From the NCBI GenBank assembly GCA_023974075.1, contig CM043800.1, positions 30,388,452 through 30,452,451 on the forward strand: a DNA stretch of 64,000 nucleotides, given 5' to 3'. Under the pieces are notes generated by a model that was not told where the DNA came from, did not search any database, and saw nothing but the letters and a program-made list of their open reading frames with translations. The DNA is from Chaenocephalus aceratus (lineage: Eukaryota; Chordata; Actinopteri; Perciformes; Channichthyidae). The position numbers and the translations under genes were made by a program. Numbering within the stretch: the stretch's first letter is position 1; every line of letters begins with the position of its first letter. This document shows positions 47,711 to 60,665 of the stretch, piece after piece.

Positions 47711-50700
47711 TGATTGAATACATTCTGAGGCCCTCTAAAACTAATGTACTAATGTAACAGCTTCCGTGGCAACATGCCACTTCAGATAAAAAATAAGCAA
47801 AATGACCCCTGATTAAATAAAGCTTTCTTTGTATCTTTTTCTGGAAATTCCGCACAATAAAGACAAACAGTATTTCCATATATTTATTTTCATTTTAAAA
47901 TATTCACACATTTAATGAAATCCGACAATATTAGGCTTGTGTAATGTCAATTACAACAATACAGTATGCTCAGTGCTATATATTTTACGCAAATAGGCCT
48001 TCAATATAATTAACGTTAATAGGAGTATTTTGATGTATTTGTACCCACACCTCTCTCTTGTTCTGTGTATACTCACTGCCTGCAGAGATCGTTATTGATG
48101 TCAACAAAGCACTCCTCCTGCCACCAGCAGGAAAAAAAGACAGATCGTCTTGCAACAGAAGCTGTTTGTCCAACCTGAACATTACGCATTTTGACCGCCG
48201 ACCGACTCACAGCTGATGTTGCACAAGTGCGGTTATTACAGCACCATATATGATCTGTGAGTAGGTTATTCATCGCACTTCAGTTTGAAATATGATCTGT
48301 TTGACAGCTGCTGCGGCAAAAAGCACAATGAGGACAGGCGCGCGTCCGGCTGGAGCTCCGGCTGTGGGAGTGTATTGACTGATGGGCTACACATGCGCCT
48401 GTTTTTTTCATTACCAAGAATACATCCGAGCATGAGTTGTGGACGGTCGTTTCTGAGCAGATAACAAGGTCTTTGTCATTTCTAACGGAATTCACTCGCC
48501 TTTCATTTCAATTTTTTCTTCCACTACAAATAGCAAGGACAGTGCTTCTGTTGTGTTGCTGTTGCCTTATCTTGGCATCTCACAGGGAAAGAGAGAGAGG
48601 GGACACGGGGTCTTTAACCTGCTGGAGGCTCATATCAGGTCTGGACACGCAACGAGGCAGACACCCATCATATTTGTGGCTACTACGTGTTGTTGTAATA
48701 CACGACGTAAACATCACAGACATCACAGGCTCTGAGGGGAACAGGATTGTCCTTTAACGCTTTGCTGGCAGCTGCCAACATAATTTGCATAGAGGTTTAT
48801 TTAGGGTAAAACAGCTTCAACCGTCGTCATTGTCATCCCCCACACAAGCATCCACTGGATTTTCTGGAGCTTTTACTATTTTTATGCTGCAGGACTGAAC
48901 TACTGCTTGTTCAGGTTTGGATAAAGGACCAGACTACCTTGGCGCACTGAATGGGTGCGTTTGTAGCTCAGGTTTTGACTCTTTGGTTGCTTCTGTTGGT
49001 CCAATAGAACATCATTACAATTGTTGAGGATATGTTATAGTACTGCTAGTATTAACACAAATATATGTAAGTAATTCACAGTTTTAAACACGTTAAAGAA
49101 TTTACTTACGGTCTGTAGTGCTAGCTGCACCATTTGGTACATGTTACTCTAAAATTGACTTTAAATTCCAAAATATTTGAGTGTAGCTCTCGATTTTTTT
49201 ATATAATTTGTAAGATTTAAAGAAAAGTGTTGTTATAATTATCTTTTAAGTCAGGCAAACTTACTTGTTTTCCCTCCTGAAGCCTTTAAGGGCTCTCTGT
49301 GCCTTTGGATGCACCTGCACTTTTGGAGAAGTCCATTTGGATCCAAAGAGCTCCCTTTGGCTGGTTGGATTCTACGCTCATTAAATATTTTTCTTCCAGT
49401 TTTTTTTGGTCCAGTTAACAAGAAAAGAGTCCAATTGATTCATAAATACAACCAATGGTCTATTTCTAGGCTCTACAAGACGCTCTGGGGCTTGGCAAAC
49501 GCACAACAGGCAGCAAAATGCGCCTGAGAGTTCAGCTGCGCACCAACTAACAATCGCCCTTCAGTATCAACTGTATGACTACTGGATGGACCATAATAAG
49601 TGGAAAACATAGGGGTGGTACATGGTATATCTGAGGAGTGGGTTTTGCTGTTTAATGCCATTAACATGCCATTTAAAAATTTAAATATGGAGAATATTTA
49701 TATTTGGTTCCAAAATGGCCATTCCTGGGTTTTGAGGTCTTTCTGGGCTCTTACAAATGAGTCAAGTTCAATTTGATCACCCCTACATGTTCAACTTACA
49801 TGGAAGTGTCCTTTTTTGCAGGGATTGCTGGGAAGAAGAAGGAGGCTGTCGAAGTAGAGACTTTGGAGAGGGAGGTTTAACCATAGCCACTCTCAAAAGG
49901 TAAGAAATCCTCTCTTCTGCTGTTACCAATGCTGCCCAATGTTGGCTTAGAGGCAGATGGAGGTTATATACTACACATTTAGAAGAAGAAAGTGAGGTTT
50001 TCAGGTATATTTTGGTGTATTTGCTGTGTAATAGATCAGGGTGGGTCAGGGCATTATGGTGTGCATTAACAAGGAAACATGGAGGCACGGCTAGGGGGAG
50101 CCATAGCTGGAGGAAGGCAGCTGCCTGAGCTGTTAGAAGAGAGGCTGTTTTATTTGTTTTAGTACTCACGAAACAGAAGAACTCCGGAAGATACTTCATT
50201 GTTGTATGTTAGTCTCATTAATATAGTTATTGTTTAAACTGCAGCAGCCTCAAGGGTGTACACTTCCTTAGTAAAAGTGTCCCAACTGCCAAACAGGCTT
50301 TGATCTGTAAAAAGAGAGCAAACTGTCATTTAACATGAAGAAGTGTGAGGAAATCATTCAAATAAGTAATGAAAACATAAAATACGCACTTTGGAAATCA
50401 TTTAAAAAGAATATAATGTGTAAATGTGGATTAGCCTAGCATTGCTGCTATCTTAGAAAACATTCAAGATGGCCACTCCACTGCAGGGAAGCAGGTGAGA
50501 GCTGCCTGCCACTTCCTGATAAGACAGACTCTGTTTTATTTACACCAAGTCAAATGTTTCTCCCAATATAACTGTACATTTATATTTTCTTATGGGTGGT
50601 TGAAGCATAGAGACACAAAAATGTTGAAATCATGCAACATTTTGAGCCAAGACTTTCCTAATGCATGTGGGTGTGATGTGAAAGTGAATTCACTAAAGGC

Positions 50701-51540
50701 CATGTTGCTGCAGATCAGTGATTAGTTAACCCACGAAGACATGCATTTTGTTTATTTACCCTTTATTAATATAATCTCACTTAATTACAAAACCAATATG
50801 ATTAAACATGAATCCTTAACTGTCTTCAGATTAATAAAAAAAATGGCACAAATTAATCAAGCAAACTCGTTAAGACATGTCTTTGAAGGTGACTATTACA
50901 TTTAAACATCATTTATTTTGCACAAAGGGTTAATTCTGTAATGCAGATTAATATCAAGCTGCAGGAAGCTGTCCAAGTCACCAAAAGCTTAACCTTGTTG
51001 ATATAGATATATCGAATATAATAACCAGTAGGCCTACTGTGAAAAAATATCACCATTAAATATAAGATTTTTAAATGGGTAAAATTAACTGTAATTAACC
51101 CTTTCATTACCTGCATCTCCTCCTGCAGTCTGCTGTCATCTGGTGAGACATGGGGTGGTTTCTGTCATCCTCTGTGAAAACAAGGACACATAATAGAAGT
51201 AAAACACATTGAAGTAAACATTTGTTGATCATTTTTTGGTTTTGAATTGTCAATTATTAAGCAAACACATTTGATCTGCAGTCATAATGGGAAAAAGCAA
51301 AAAAAAGAGGCATGGGCAGAGCAGATGTCTTTTAGCACAAATACTGAGAGACCGAGTTTATGATAGGACAATATTGAGCACTAGTTTTATTTTAAGAAGA
51401 ATCTTACAACATTTCATAACATTACTTATGTGTAGTCAACCCCAGTGTTTGAATAAGACCAACATGCCTATTCTTTCGTTGGATTTGTGTATTTAAACAC
51501 AACATTTTGAGTCAATCAGAATCTAAAGGGTTAAATCCTG
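47711..51540. other. Intergenic, no gene supported
   Basis: Several open frames exist (for example 48437-48757 on the plus strand and 49783-50199 on the minus strand), but none shows a family signature. The GC-richer part at 48080-48760 could be a promoter or first-exon region of the rapunzel gene downstream. 49260-49700 and 50740-51540 are AT-rich and unassigned. Confidence 0.4.
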
Positions 51541-51563
51541 CTCCTGAGCGTCATTTCTTTCAG

Positions 51564-51811
51564 TCCACAGTGATGGTGCTGAAATCAGAGGGAGGACATT
51601 ATGGCTGTTTAGTCGTCATAGGTAAATGACTGCCCTCTCTGGTTGACATGGGTATTTTAAAAATAGATTCTGTAAAAACAAAACAGAAACTCACACCTGT
51701 CTCCTCATTTCAGTCTCTGGTCATGTTTGAACATGCTCAGCCTGGTGGTCATCCTCTGTGTTTTTAGTATCTTTGGGAGTGTTTTGTTATCTCACAGTGG
51801 TATGTGTCTGT
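51564..51811 (+). other. Possible orphan transmembrane exon pair
   Basis: Exon-like 51564-51621 (acceptor tttctttcag, donor gtaaat) and an acceptor at 51713 join in one phase. The second part then reads LWSCLNMLSLVVILCVFSIF GS and a short tail before a stop at 51811. This resembles the connecting-peptide plus membrane exons of an immune-type surface receptor. No extracellular exon was found upstream, so it may be a relic or chance. Confidence 0.25.
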
Positions 51812-52509
51812 AGTACCAGAGCACACAGCCGAGCCATTTCTGAAGTGTAAGATAACAGAGTGTTTCACACAAACACTCTTTTCTTTTTCAGTGCTCTGAG
51901 TCCATGAACCACATCTACCTCAGTAGCTGATGTCACTGTGCTTGTGTTTGTAGGGAAATACCCCTGTATAATGCTGTTTTTACAAACACAAGTGTCAACA
52001 AGAGATTGTACTGCTCCCTCTTGTAGCCTTCAGCAGCTCACATACAGTTTACTTTAAACATCCAAATCCCTCCTCTTAACCTGCTTGTAATCATGTACCT
52101 TTTCTGTACAGTATCTATTGTGAGGTAATAAACAAGTCTTACAGCTCAGTCAGCTGTAGCACATTTGTTTTTCCAGTGTACTGCTGCAGCTCTCTGTCCA
52201 TTCGCTGCTGCTAGCAACTTAACATGCCGTCACTCCTTTAGCTCGCTCCTGCTGCTGAGGAGCTATCAGCTCAGCCCATAGGAACACACAGAGAGCAGCC
52301 TGGTGCTGAAAGGCTGGAGTGCTGAATACAGCTCCGTCACACAGGAGAGGCTGTTAACTCCTTCACTGCTGAAAGCTGCAACCAGCAAGGGAGAATAATC
52401 TGTTCACTTCCTGGTTTCATAGAGACACAATGAGCCAAAATCCAATGTGTTGGGTATATTTGAATCATGTGAGTCTTGTGTCTGAATCTTTGTCTGTCTT
52501 TTGTTTCAG

Positions 52510-52591
52510 GAATCATAAGGACCGGTGTCCCTTCTTACTGTAGCAACTGCAGGACCAGAATCCAGTGCTAGCTGAGCAGAGGAAATCTGAT
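52510..52591 (+). other. Probable 5' UTR exon of the first rapunzel gene
   Basis: Flanked by an acceptor (ttttgtttcag to 52509) and a donor (gtaagatg from 52592). It contains no useful reading frame. It lies upstream of the coding exon whose acceptor is at 53367, so it is best read as a noncoding exon. Confidence 0.5.
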
Positions 52592-52952
52592 GTAAGATGC
52601 TCTCTTTAACTGTTACAAATGAGACTTTTTACAATATCATTTGTTTTCCATGGTGGAATATCATGTCAACCTGCTGTGAGATTCGTATTAACTATGCATC
52701 TGTCTAAGTAGTATGAAAATATATCAGTCTGAAAGGAACTGGGAGAATCAGTTACTAATTATTATAAAGCGTTAATTTGCTTTCTTCTATGAATCTGATA
52801 TATACAATTGTCAAGGATTTGGAATCATCATTAGAATACTATTGTAAACTGTGATAAAAACATTCATATCTCCCAAAAAAGACAAACTTCCTTCTAACAC
52901 AACATCCACAGTTAATAACAAAGCAACTGAATAAAGAACTGATAAACTAACA

Positions 52953-53242
52953 GTGCGTCTGGCGTGTGTCTGGCGTGCGACAACAACCAATCACATTAAT
53001 CTCCCGCCCCGGACACACAAGCGCGCGGTTTGATTGGCTAGAGCTTGTACTGGCATATGATTTAATTGGCTGTCCCTTCCGTCGACGCTTGAAAAGTTGA
53101 ACTTTTCTCAACTTTTCAAGCGAGCAACGGAGGCAAAGCGACGGAACCACAATGCAGTTCGGCAAAACGTAACGTCACCCCATTCGAAGTGAATGGGAAG
53201 CGTCTCCGTTGAAGCACGCAACGCTTCCGTGTGGACGGGCCT
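52953..53242. mobile_element. MITE related to the 27602 element, in a rapunzel intron
   Basis: Shares cccgccccggacacacaagc, atgcagttcggc and ccattcgaagtgaatggg with the 27602 element. The right end cgtgtggacgggcc is intact and the left end seems truncated. It contains a perfect 15-bp hairpin (53086-53100 against 53108-53122, 7-nt loop). The element lies in the intron before the coding exon. Confidence 0.75.
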
Positions 53243-53409
53243 TAACAGCTCGTGTAAAAAATGTATGGGATGGCTCTTAATGCTTTGTGTCCCATGATGA
53301 CTGGCTGTAGCATCCTAAAACCATCAGTAATAGTAAACTGATGTTTTCTCTCCCATATTCTCCACAGACATCCACATCTGCACCTCAACATCTGCAGCGC
53401 GGGGACATC

Positions 53410-54093
53410 ATGATGGAAGAGGAGATCCTTGAGGACCGGGCTAAGCTGAAACAGGGCCTGGTCAAAGTGCTCCAGTGTGTGGCCACCATCTCCTCAGCAG
53501 CAGCGGTGGTCAACCCCATTTTTGGCGTGGCAGGTTCCCTGATCCGGGTGGTGCTGCACCACGTCGACGACGAGGACATCCGCACCCTGAAGCGTGAGTT
53601 TGGCTCAGTCAACCGAGCGCTGGACGAGCTCTCTCAGATGAACCGCAACACGCTGGTTCAGATCAAGAAAGAAACGCTGGACGGCCAGTACTGCCGCGTG
53701 GAGGAGAACCTGAAGAACCAGTTCAGGAAGTTCATGGAGATGGTGGAGGCGCGGCCGGAGCACTGCGAACGCAAGAAGGGCGACTTCGAAGACAGCTATT
53801 CCAATGACTTGGGAGACCAGAACCTGCACACGCTGTACGACGGCGTGGTGGGCAAACCCAAGCTCTTCAGCAGACCCATCCTGGAGGTGTACCTGAAGCA
53901 CTCGCAGGGCGACCGCCGCACCATGGAGCGCCTCTGCACACGCCTCACATATCTGTTCTGCATCGGCCTCATCGCCCTCATGGGATACGCCGCCGTCATC
54001 GGAGACGACGAGGAGGGCCTGACCGAGGAGTGGGCTGAGAAGATGGAGCACGTGCAAGAGAAGATGCAGGAGGCTCTTCGCAGGTGCAAATGA
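53410..54093 (+). CDS. rpz: Rapunzel-family protein, short form (227 aa)
   Basis: A single coding exon after an acceptor at 53367. The start is the ATG at 53410 (a second ATG follows at once). The in-frame ATG at 53341 lies in the intron. Residues about 22-48 are hydrophobic (VATISSAAAVVNPIFGVAGS). A family-typical QYCRVEENLKNQFRKFME is at 93-110, then a helix LFCIGLIALMGYAAVIG at about 182-198 and an acidic, coiled C-terminus ending EALRRCK. Zebrafish rapunzel is known from a mutant with bone overgrowth; its biochemical role is not established. Codon use is much more GC-rich than the flanks, as expected of a genuine gene. A close relative lies 6 kb downstream on the same strand, so this is a small tandem family. 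Which zebrafish rpz member is orthologous cannot be decided here. Confidence 0.85.
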   Translation: MMEEEILEDRAKLKQGLVKVLQCVATISSAAAVVNPIFGVAGSLIRVVLHHVDDEDIRTLKREFGSVNRALDELSQMNRNTLVQIKKETLDGQYCRVEENLKNQFRKFMEMVEARPEHCERKKGDFEDSYSNDLGDQNLHTLYDGVVGKPKLFSRPILEVYLKHSQGDRRTMERLCTRLTYLFCIGLIALMGYAAVIGDDEEGLTEEWAEKMEHVQEKMQEALRRCK

Positions 54094-55740
54094 AGAAGAA
54101 GAAGAAGGAGCTGCTTTTCCTTCATATTCAGGACTCGCATGTCCACATTCCCTCTGTAACTCCGTCCTCTTAGCTTTTTCTCTCCCAGTAAGCACTTTTC
54201 ATAACATCTACGTTCACTGCTTGATAGCCCAGTGATAAAAAGCAACAATATGCCTCATTCTTTCCTCCGCTCTTTGAGTCACAGGCATGCATGTTCTGTC
54301 CAAGGTAAAGAACTCTAAATTATGTCACTACATTTGCTATATAAAAAAAGTGATGTGATGAATTCAGAAAGCACCACAGTGGTTTGAATTGATTGAGAAC
54401 ACTAAGACAAATAGGACATGGGAGCATTATCATTAATCTACTCTGAAAGCAATGTAGTGACATAACAGGCTTTATATCACGCAAGATATCACAGACATCT
54501 GTAACTCAGTCTTTAACATAAATGTATGCAGATTCAGTTTGTGATATTGCAAAGCGTCCCCCGCATTATGCACTTTCTTTTGTATTACACTACAAGTTGG
54601 TTGGCATTGACAACGAGCCTGGCCATGCAAGTTTAAAGAGGAACAGGAAACAAGCTTCATTACAATGTTACTCCACTAGAGGGCGTCGTGAGATCCTCCA
54701 AGCTATATAAGGCTACATCATCTTTATGCAGATGTCGAACAACTCAACAGGTTGAGCTATCCATCACGTTATAACAGAAAGAGCAAACAAACCAAAACAT
54801 GGAACAGATATCAAAGTTTCCAGAGCTATGAATGTACCAGATATGAAATCATATAATCATTATCACACACTATAAATGATTTAATGACCTAAACATGTGC
54901 CACAGATTGTTAGTTTTCCATACATGGAGTTCAGTATACACAATGCATGATGTCACTCTCCGTGATTGATTTATATTCATAAACAGATCATTTACTTTCT
55001 AAATGTGCTATTTAAGGAAAGTGTAATATAACTGGATGAACCCTTTCACTCTTTAATTATCCATAACGTGCAAGAGGTGCACCAAGTGGGTTTTAATATA
55101 TAGATACTATTATAAATTGGTTGTTTTTTGCTGTAGAGCCAAATAGACCCATAAGATTGAATATCCATTATTTGGCATTTTATATTTTATACAAAAGTTA
55201 AAAGTCACTTTCTCTTATTTAATTCCTCATCTGACCAACGTGCCTAAATGTGCAAGTTTTGTATTATTTAGGTTTTTTTATCTTAATCATTTAACTATCA
55301 GTGTGCAACACTATGTTCGGAATGGTTTATACACTACAGTGCATATGTCAAAGTCGTGGTTAAAGTCCTTTTTGTAAGTGTTTGTTTTTGGGTGTTATCA
55401 ATAGTACCGGGTGGGTCAACTAAACATGTGAAACATAGTATCTGATGATCATCATGTCCTTACTTCCCCTACGTTTTTCATACTTTACACATTGCGAGTC
55501 CTTTTTACTCATCACATAACTTCTAAGCGGTTTATCGTTCTGTGGCTTTGCGCCAACTCTCTTATTGTTACAACAGATTGAGTTTACGCCACGTGAACTC
55601 AGTCAGAATGCTGTCGATATGGAGGAATATTATGAGAACCTCAAGGCTTTTTTGAAATGCCATTATGTGAATATGTTGCCTTTTTGTTATGAATCTTTGA
55701 TGTCTGGTTGTATATGTACCACTATAAATAAACATGAGTG
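54094..55740 (+). other. Probable 3' UTR of the first rapunzel gene
   Basis: No other gene is seen. AATAAA at 55727-55732 is the best polyadenylation signal. It is preceded by about 1.6 kb of AT-rich sequence with no transposon signature. Confidence 0.45.
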
Positions 55741-57715
55741 AATATTACTGATATGGAGTTGTCAATTATGTAAGACCTGACCTCAACCCCATCCCATCCT
55801 GGGATTCACTGAAACGCCAACTGAGTCAAATATTATACATCATTTTTGGATGGCCATTTGTATTTAGTCATATAGTATATTTAACTAAATGTAATTCCAA
55901 TTAATAGCTCAAAAACATCAAAAAGCGCCAAAGATGTTACAAGTATGGGTAGGAAAAATATTTTATAGCTATTGTGTACAGAATGTCCTCGTTTTTCAAT
56001 AGAAAATGTAAAGGAATATAAACATTAAATATCTGCCTTTTTTTCCGTCAGAAATGTACACACCCCCTAACAAGTATAAACCTCTACGACTAAACAAGCG
56101 TTAATCTTAAATAGTACTCTCCACTGACAAGAAAACACATAATGGAGAAAACCCAAACAGGTAAATTAAAATAGAGAATAATGTATTTAAATGCCAAACA
56201 ATTGTTATAAACCTACAAAACTATTTTTTTGGGGTAATTTGTTTTAGTTTAATTCGCTTTCATTGAAACGTGTTTTCCTCTCAATGTAAACATTTTAAGG
56301 AGCTTGTATACTATGTGCCCAAATTCTAGTGTCGTTGGTTTCTGGAAAATCAGAAACCTTCATTAATATTAAATGCATATCATTTTAGATAAAATGTCTA
56401 CTTGTAAATGTCCCCTCTGTGGGACGAATAAAGGTATTCTGATTCTGATGTCTAAGAAGGGACGTTAAAGTGCAGTTTGCTGATGTGCACACAAGAGGGC
56501 GTGAGTACTTCGCTTGCTCCACCATTACACCTGTTTCCGCAGAACTCCCCGAGGGCTCTCGGGACTGAAGCATCACACCTGCGTCTCAGAACTGACAAGC
56601 TATTAAAGCCTACGTCCTTCTTAAGGTCCACACTAAAAGACAATCCGAACTAATTGATGAGGAGGCTCAAAGGGGGGCTAAGCCTTTGCTTCAGGTGAAG
56701 TCAAATGGGCACATGGCCTAGGATAATGCCCTCATCTTTTTCCAGCTGAACAGGTTTGACAGCTTAGAGTTGGGGAACCGAAACAAGACAATGTGCATTG
56801 CAGGCGTTGGAAATGCAGATGACTGAGAAACAATGATGTAAGGTGCTTACCTGCCCCACAGACTGAGTGATGAGTGTCTCTGAAGCCACCAGAGCAGGTC
56901 TACCATGTGATTGAGCTCAGTTCTCTCTCCCTGACACGAGCTCGTTTCGGATAATCAATTTCTATCTGAAGAAAACAATTGTTTATTATAAAAAAAAAAA
57001 ATCATGAGTAAAGTGTAGCGCATGATTCTAAAAGAGACCATCATAGATGACGTGGGTCTCTTCGTGGTTTGGAGGAGAAACGAATGATTTTCTTTTGAAG
57101 GGAGGTTCAGATAAGGCTCTCACAGGGTGCGTCGTGTGCGCGCAGATGGTTTTATGTAGGCTATACTCATAAAGTCCTTTGACTAATACATACAAACACT
57201 CAAATCGTTTTTAACTTCGATTTGAATGTAACATTATCGATTACATTAGTGAACATTATTGACCCTGACATAATATATGTATTCCAAATCTGGGTGGAGA
57301 GGTGGCACATCTGTAGTTATAAATAAACACTGTGTGGTTGACACATCCCTTCACATTAACATTTATATGATGAATATGATATAACATTCTGAATTCAAAC
57401 GTGTATTTGACGCCACAGCTGTGAAATACACAGCCATGTATTATTTTAGATGCAGTCATTGTAATGATAAAACAAATAAATACATAAAATCATCGTATTT
57501 TAACACTGAAAAGGCAAAATAACAATAGTTTCTCGATGTCTTACCTCAAGTTGGGATCCTACGTGGATGGAACAACAGCTAAGGCACATAATGGGAATGA
57601 GACATTAGCACCAAAAGCGCAAGAGACCTCTTAGGCAAAATCCGTCGAATATTTTTTGGAAATGATGAAAAGCAAAACATATTTATTTCTGATGTCGAGA
57701 GGAGACTGAATCCTC
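55741..57715. other. Intergenic between rapunzel genes
   Basis: AT-rich. A fish retroposon tail (cccctctgtgggacgaataa followed by attctgattctga) lies at about 56395-56450. Nothing else was recognised. Confidence 0.45.
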
Positions 57716-58050
57716 CTTTCGTGCTGACATGGAGACTGAGAGGAAAATGGAACCGACCACATATTTCACCTCTTGCCGTTTGCGCCTCTCTCTCTCTTTC
57801 TCTCCCCCCTCCATTCTCTCTCTCCTTTTCTCTCTCAACGTCTCCTCTCTCTCCATTCTCTCTCTCCTTTGCAGATATTCAGTGCGCATTTCGTCTTCCT
57901 CTCTGGATCCTGTGTTTGGACCCCTGTTCAGCTCCACAGTAGATGAGAGAACCGTGGGAATTTTCTCAGACTTGAAGAAGAAAAAAACCGACTTTTTGCA
58001 GCTGTTGTTGCTCATCCGGCGTGAAGGAGCAGCAGAGCCGTTTCGTTCAG
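57716..58050 (+). promoter_or_regulatory. Candidate first exon and CT-rich promoter of second rapunzel gene
   Basis: A CT-rich tract (57786-57872, tctctctc and ctccctcc words) is followed by sequence ending tttcgttcag with a donor gtacag at 58051. The next acceptor upstream of the second rapunzel start is at 59319, giving a 1.27 kb intron. The open frame through this exon is compositional and does not join usefully. Confidence 0.4.
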
Positions 58051-59319
58051 GTACAGAACAACGCTCTTATTATAGGAATGTGATGAATGTCCTTATCTTC
58101 CATCCAAGGGGTAAATATGCTCTAAGGTGTGCCCGATGCGCTCAGGGGATTTGTGCGTAAAAAGACCTGCAGTTGCGCATTTCTTTGGGTGCGCATGACA
58201 GTTAAACATGGTGCCGTTTGGACACATAACAAACCTTTTTTACGATTTTCTTTATAATGCACACTTTTATGCGATTTCCAGTGGTCGTTATTTGTTACTC
58301 TTAAATATAAATATAGCATAAGAGAGATATAGTGTTGTTTTTAAACAAATGAACGCAATTGATGATCATCTGCTGATAAGTAGGGTGACGCAGCATCTGG
58401 AGTTCATCCTCAGACAAACATCTGCACAGAGAGGAGGTCATGTCATGGAGGATGAAAGAGGATTTAAACTGGTTTGGCCTTGCTCTACTCTGAAATGAGA
58501 CACATGCAGACAAGGGCATGTATGTCATTTTCTCATCCAGGCCCTCATTTTGTTTATATGACATCATTACCTGCAATCTTCTGGGTGGGGAGGTTTAGCA
58601 TATGAATCACCGTCACAACTGACAGGGTCAAGGTAGAGATATGCTTATGCTTGAAATCTTCACCATTTGAGCCGGACATTATTCACCTTCATATTTATCT
58701 CCCAAAGGAACAAAAACAGATATTTTTGACAACTTTGAGTAAACATATTCCATGGCTGCGTTAATGTCTATTTTATTATTATTTGCCAATTGTTTGAATT
58801 GTATGAAATGTCCAAAAATAGTCAAAGATCATCACATAAGACAAAGAAAAACAGCAAATCCTCTCATTAGAGGAGCAGCAGCACAGTCTGTTGACAAATT
58901 GACTAATTATTTCAGCTCTGAAATAATGGAATAACTGTTCACCAATGTATTTTATAACTTCTGTAATAACGAGGAAAGCTTCTTCATGTATGCTTTATGG
59001 GAAATTATCTCCAGAGGAAAATGAGATCAAGAGTCTTTGAAAATCATTTAACTTCTCTTCTGTTTGGTTACTTTTAGTAAGTTGCTCTGTTACACAATTA
59101 TAGTGTTGTTTATTTGGCCATCATTTGAACTTTGCTTTCTTTTGGTGAAATAGAGGCTAAGAGGTACAGACACAATAGCAGTTAATAGATAACAAACTAT
59201 CTGAGGTTTTTACAGGGAAAACACTTTGCATTTAACTGCTCACAAAAACTGTCTTTTTTCATGAATAAACTGAATAAGACTCCAATTGTATCACATCCTT
59301 CTTCTATGTTTGACACCAG
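58051..59319. other. Probable first intron of second rapunzel gene
   Basis: AT-rich sequence between the candidate donor at 58051 and the acceptor at 59319. No repeat or gene was recognised. Confidence 0.4.
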
Positions 59320-59344
59320 GTGTTATTCCTATGTGTCTCAGACC

Positions 59345-60665
59345 ATGAGCAGTCCACTTGAGAGGGCTGTGGCCCAGAAGAAGGAGGCCATCGAGGCGGT
59401 GATGGACATGTTTGAGAAGGGGTCCGAGGTGTTGGCCAGCGCTGTGGGCGAGCTCTTCCCGCTCTGTGAGGCCGCCGCTCCCGTCCTCCGCCTGGCCTTA
59501 GACAATGTCCTCAGCAAAGAGGTCTTCTACGTCAAGGAGCAGTTCCTGGCGGTGAGGAACAAGCTTGACGTGCTCTCCACACAACTGGAAGACATCGACT
59601 GCGAGATCAAGAAGGGGAGACTGGATTCCCAGTACTTCTCTGTGGAGGAGAATATTAGGAACCAGTTTCGGAAGTATATGGACATCTTGGAGGCGAAACC
59701 GCAGTTCAGGGAGGTGAAGACCAGACTTTTTGTGGAGCACTTTGGCAAAACCGGAGGAGAGAAGAACCTGTTTGTGCTGTATGATGCTCTGATGGGGACA
59801 AACAGCTTTGGAGAGTCCGTTTTAGAGTTAGTGGAAAGGTACGTTGTTATATTTGATCCTGTTTTTAATTAATTGCAGTTCTTTGGTTCTCCTATGTCTT
59901 TGTCAACAACACTGCAGGCTTCTCTGGTTGGAGCACTATATGACATACATGTAAATAGCTCTTTTGTTTTCCAGGTATGTAGCGAGGAACCGTCGTCTCC
60001 TGGAAGATTTCTGTGTCCGGATGAAGGAGCTCTTCTGTCTGGGCCTGATTGCTCTGCTGGGCCACTGTGCCTTAACCCAGCGACAAGATGAAGAAGATGA
60101 CAAAATCCAAGAGTGGAGCAGCAAAATTGAAGAAGTAGAGTCCAGGATGAAGACCACCATCGAGTCGTGCATCACTGCTTTCCCAGAGCAAGCACAACTA
60201 GATGCCAAACACCTCCTGCAAGAAAAGGAAGGCGATAATCTGCAAGATACAACTCAGCAGCTTCTGGAGTTCTTGGTGAAGAAGTATGATTGGGTTAGCT
60301 GGTCGGTGCGGCTCATCAACCACTCAGGAAGCACCTACCGGAACTGGAGAGCAGGGCAGCATTTCCACCACGTGGCGGGGAAGAACTGGTTCGAGGTGCT
60401 GCAGGTGAACAACATCAACCTGGTGGTGTCGTACAGCACCAAACCACAGCCGGTGCCTCAGGGCTGCATCCAGCAGGCGATGGAGGGCCAGGGGAAGAAG
60501 GGGAACGCCCCGGCCGTGGTGGAGGTGCTGGAGAAGCAGCTGTGTGGGTTTGTTGTTCACGCCGTCAGTCGCCACAAGGAGTCTGCAGCTGCGTGGAGCT
60601 TTCCGGAAGACTGTCACTACTGGGAGAGACACAAGAATGTGGCAGTGTGTGTGCACTCAGAGTAA
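59345..60665 (+). CDS. Rapunzel-family protein, long form (394 aa)
   Basis: Two coding exons, 59345-59838 and 59975-60665, with GT-AG borders, join as codon AG|G (Arg165). The start MSSPLERAVAQKKEA is preferred over the upstream ATG at 59261 because an acceptor lies at 59319. The rapunzel core matches the first gene: QYFSVEENIRNQFRKYMDIL at about 96-115, EKNLFVLYDALMG, and the helix LFCLGLIALLGHCAL at about 184-198. It adds about 170 residues: an acidic coiled segment, then a folded-looking domain (VSWSVRLINHSGSTYRNW, FEVLQVNNINLVVSYS, LCGFVVHAVSRHK). Unlike the short form it has an intron inside the core, so the short gene may derive from loss of that intron or from retroposition. Function unknown. 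Confidence 0.87.

Noticed and set aside
48437..48757. 106-codon frame with a cysteine/leucine run
   Set aside because: No recognisable family, no splice support, and composition explains the hydrophobic run.
49783..50199. 138-codon minus-strand frame
   Set aside because: No domain, and the codon pattern is like that of the surrounding noncoding sequence.
53605..54248. Long minus-strand frames opposite the first rapunzel gene
   Set aside because: They are shadows of the GC-rich coding exon; the plus-strand frame has the family motifs.
57729..58160. 143-codon frame rich in S and L upstream of the second rapunzel gene
   Set aside because: The frame is a product of the CT-rich tract. It has no domain, and a better donor at 58051 fits a noncoding exon.
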